Positions 52,981-53,381 of a stretch of 53,381 nt of DNA are shown here, in pieces. Position 1 is the first letter of the stretch; every line of letters begins with the position of its first letter. The notes beneath the pieces are model-generated. The model was not told the origin of the DNA. It saw only the letters and a program-made list of their open reading frames with translations, and made no database searches. A program made the position numbers and the translations under genes. Source of the DNA: Myxococcota bacterium (lineage in GTDB: Bacteria; Myxococcota_A; UBA796; UBA2385); contig JAKLKF010000044.1 of assembly GCA_023150805.1 (NCBI GenBank), positions 1 through 53,381 on the forward strand, read 5' to 3'.

Positions 52981-53381
52981 CAGGATCCCCACTCGAGCAC
53001 CCGCTCCGTGACCATGTCCGTGTCCGTGCAGGACGAGCATCCGAAGGTGAAGGCGCCCAGGGACGCCCCCGGATCCGAGAGCTGGCAGGATGTCACCGGA
53101 GCCACCCACAACGACCGATCCCCTGTGGTGGTACCGGACAGGCCAGAGACGTAGGTATCCACCGACTCCCACTCCGTGTTCGCCCAGGTGTCCGCCGCCG
53201 CGGCGTTCCCGGAGTCCAACGGCAGGCCGTAGCGGGCGATGACTGCACAGCGCCAACGCTGGGCGGACAGCTCGTGGCAACCGCTCCCCTTCGAGCAATG
53301 CCCTCCCTCTCCGGCGTGCACATGCCCCAGCTCGTGGATCAAGATCTCGCCCCGCCACACCAGGATGCGCAGCGCGTAGCG
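52980..53381 (-). CDS. HEXXH metallopeptidase-like protein; N-terminus beyond window edge
   Basis: Only the C-terminal 133 residues are inside the window; the frame is open at the right edge. HELGH in LIHELGHVHAGEGGHC gives an HEXXH zinc site, with a further His/Cys-rich GGHCSKGSGCHE just after, near but not exactly the metzincin spacing (HEXXHxxGxxH). Several cysteines in the tail (VTSCQLSD, GCSSCTDTD) suggest disulfides. The two Cys-rich lipoprotein genes follow directly, each overlapping the one before. A secreted or periplasmic zincin is likely; the missing N-terminus would show a signal or lipobox. Confidence 0.7.
   Translation of the reverse strand, partial: RYALRILVWRGEILIHELGHVHAGEGGHCSKGSGCHELSAQRWRCAVIARYGLPLDSGNAAAADTWANTEWESVDTYVSGLSGTTTGDRSLWVAPVTSCQLSDPGASLGAFTFGCSSCTDTDMVTERVLEWGS

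Overview
The window reads as high-GC bacterial chromosome with very strong G/C preference at third codon positions, dense gene packing and many start/stop overlaps (GTGA, ATGA, TGATG). Several secreted lipoproteins have Asp/Gly/Thr-rich linkers just after the lipobox cysteine. There is also a secreted bacterial protein-arginine deiminase, an FG-GAP lipoprotein and hybrid sensor kinases. Together these suggest an environmental Myxococcota (former Deltaproteobacteria) genome, probably a metagenome assembly; this is inference from style, not from a marker gene. I see no rRNA, tRNA, CRISPR array, insertion sequence or phage gene.

Left part (1-7790). The first reading frame joins the N-terminus of a sulfatase to a nearly complete protein-arginine deiminase (PAD) through a Gly/Asp-rich low-complexity stretch; it is either a fusion or an assembly chimera. 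A HEAT-repeat protein follows. Next is a full iron-sulfur cluster assembly set, merR-iscS-iscU-iscA-hscB-hscA, headed by a MerR-type regulator with a Cys4 tail instead of an Rrf2-type IscR. Two matching palindromes lie in front of it.

Middle-left (7800-26111). A minus-strand three-gene operon with a good sigma70-type promoter encodes a small unknown protein, an 855-residue protein with features of a clan-A glycoside hydrolase, and an FG-GAP lipoprotein. A B12-binding radical SAM protein and a GT-C type membrane glycosyltransferase overlap on the plus strand, followed by a PAS-PAS histidine kinase with a receiver domain. Then come an acyl-CoA-dehydrogenase-like gene with in-frame tandem repeats, a small lipoprotein, a YhfC-type intramembrane protease coupled to an ABC-2 exporter pair, a RidA-like protein without the catalytic Arg, an MFS transporter, and a LolCDE/MacB-like ABC system of one ATPase and two FtsX-type permeases.

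Middle-right (26211-43781). A coupled trio of exported proteins (phosphodiester-glycosidase-like lipoprotein, Cys-rich formylglycine-generating-enzyme-like protein, Tat-exported unknown) precedes a membrane-linked metallophosphoesterase. On the minus strand lie a PlsC acyltransferase, an NAD-dependent epimerase and a 956-residue secreted protein combining a metallopeptidase, a TolB-like propeller and a possible beta-barrel. An Ala-rich protein, a beta-lactamase-fold lipoprotein, a Lon-family protease of the AAA_32 type, a degenerate 2H phosphoesterase, a PAS histidine kinase and an exported SRPBCC protein follow.

Right part (43800-53381). This holds a secreted alpha/beta hydrolase, an ABC1/UbiB kinase, a DUF962/Mpo1-like membrane protein, an AHSA1 protein, a PAPS-type sulfotransferase and an exported heavy-metal-associated (HMA) protein. 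It then holds a tight four-gene redox operon (2Fe-2S ferredoxin, MerR regulator, ferritin-like diiron oxygenase, short-chain dehydrogenase) with a perfect-arm 17-bp operator-like palindrome in front. The window ends in a coupled run of a cut HEXXH metallopeptidase and two paralogous Cys-rich lipoproteins. The two MerR-headed redox loci are the most coherent systems here. The PAD, the glycoside-hydrolase-like operon and the Cys-rich pair are the least explained.
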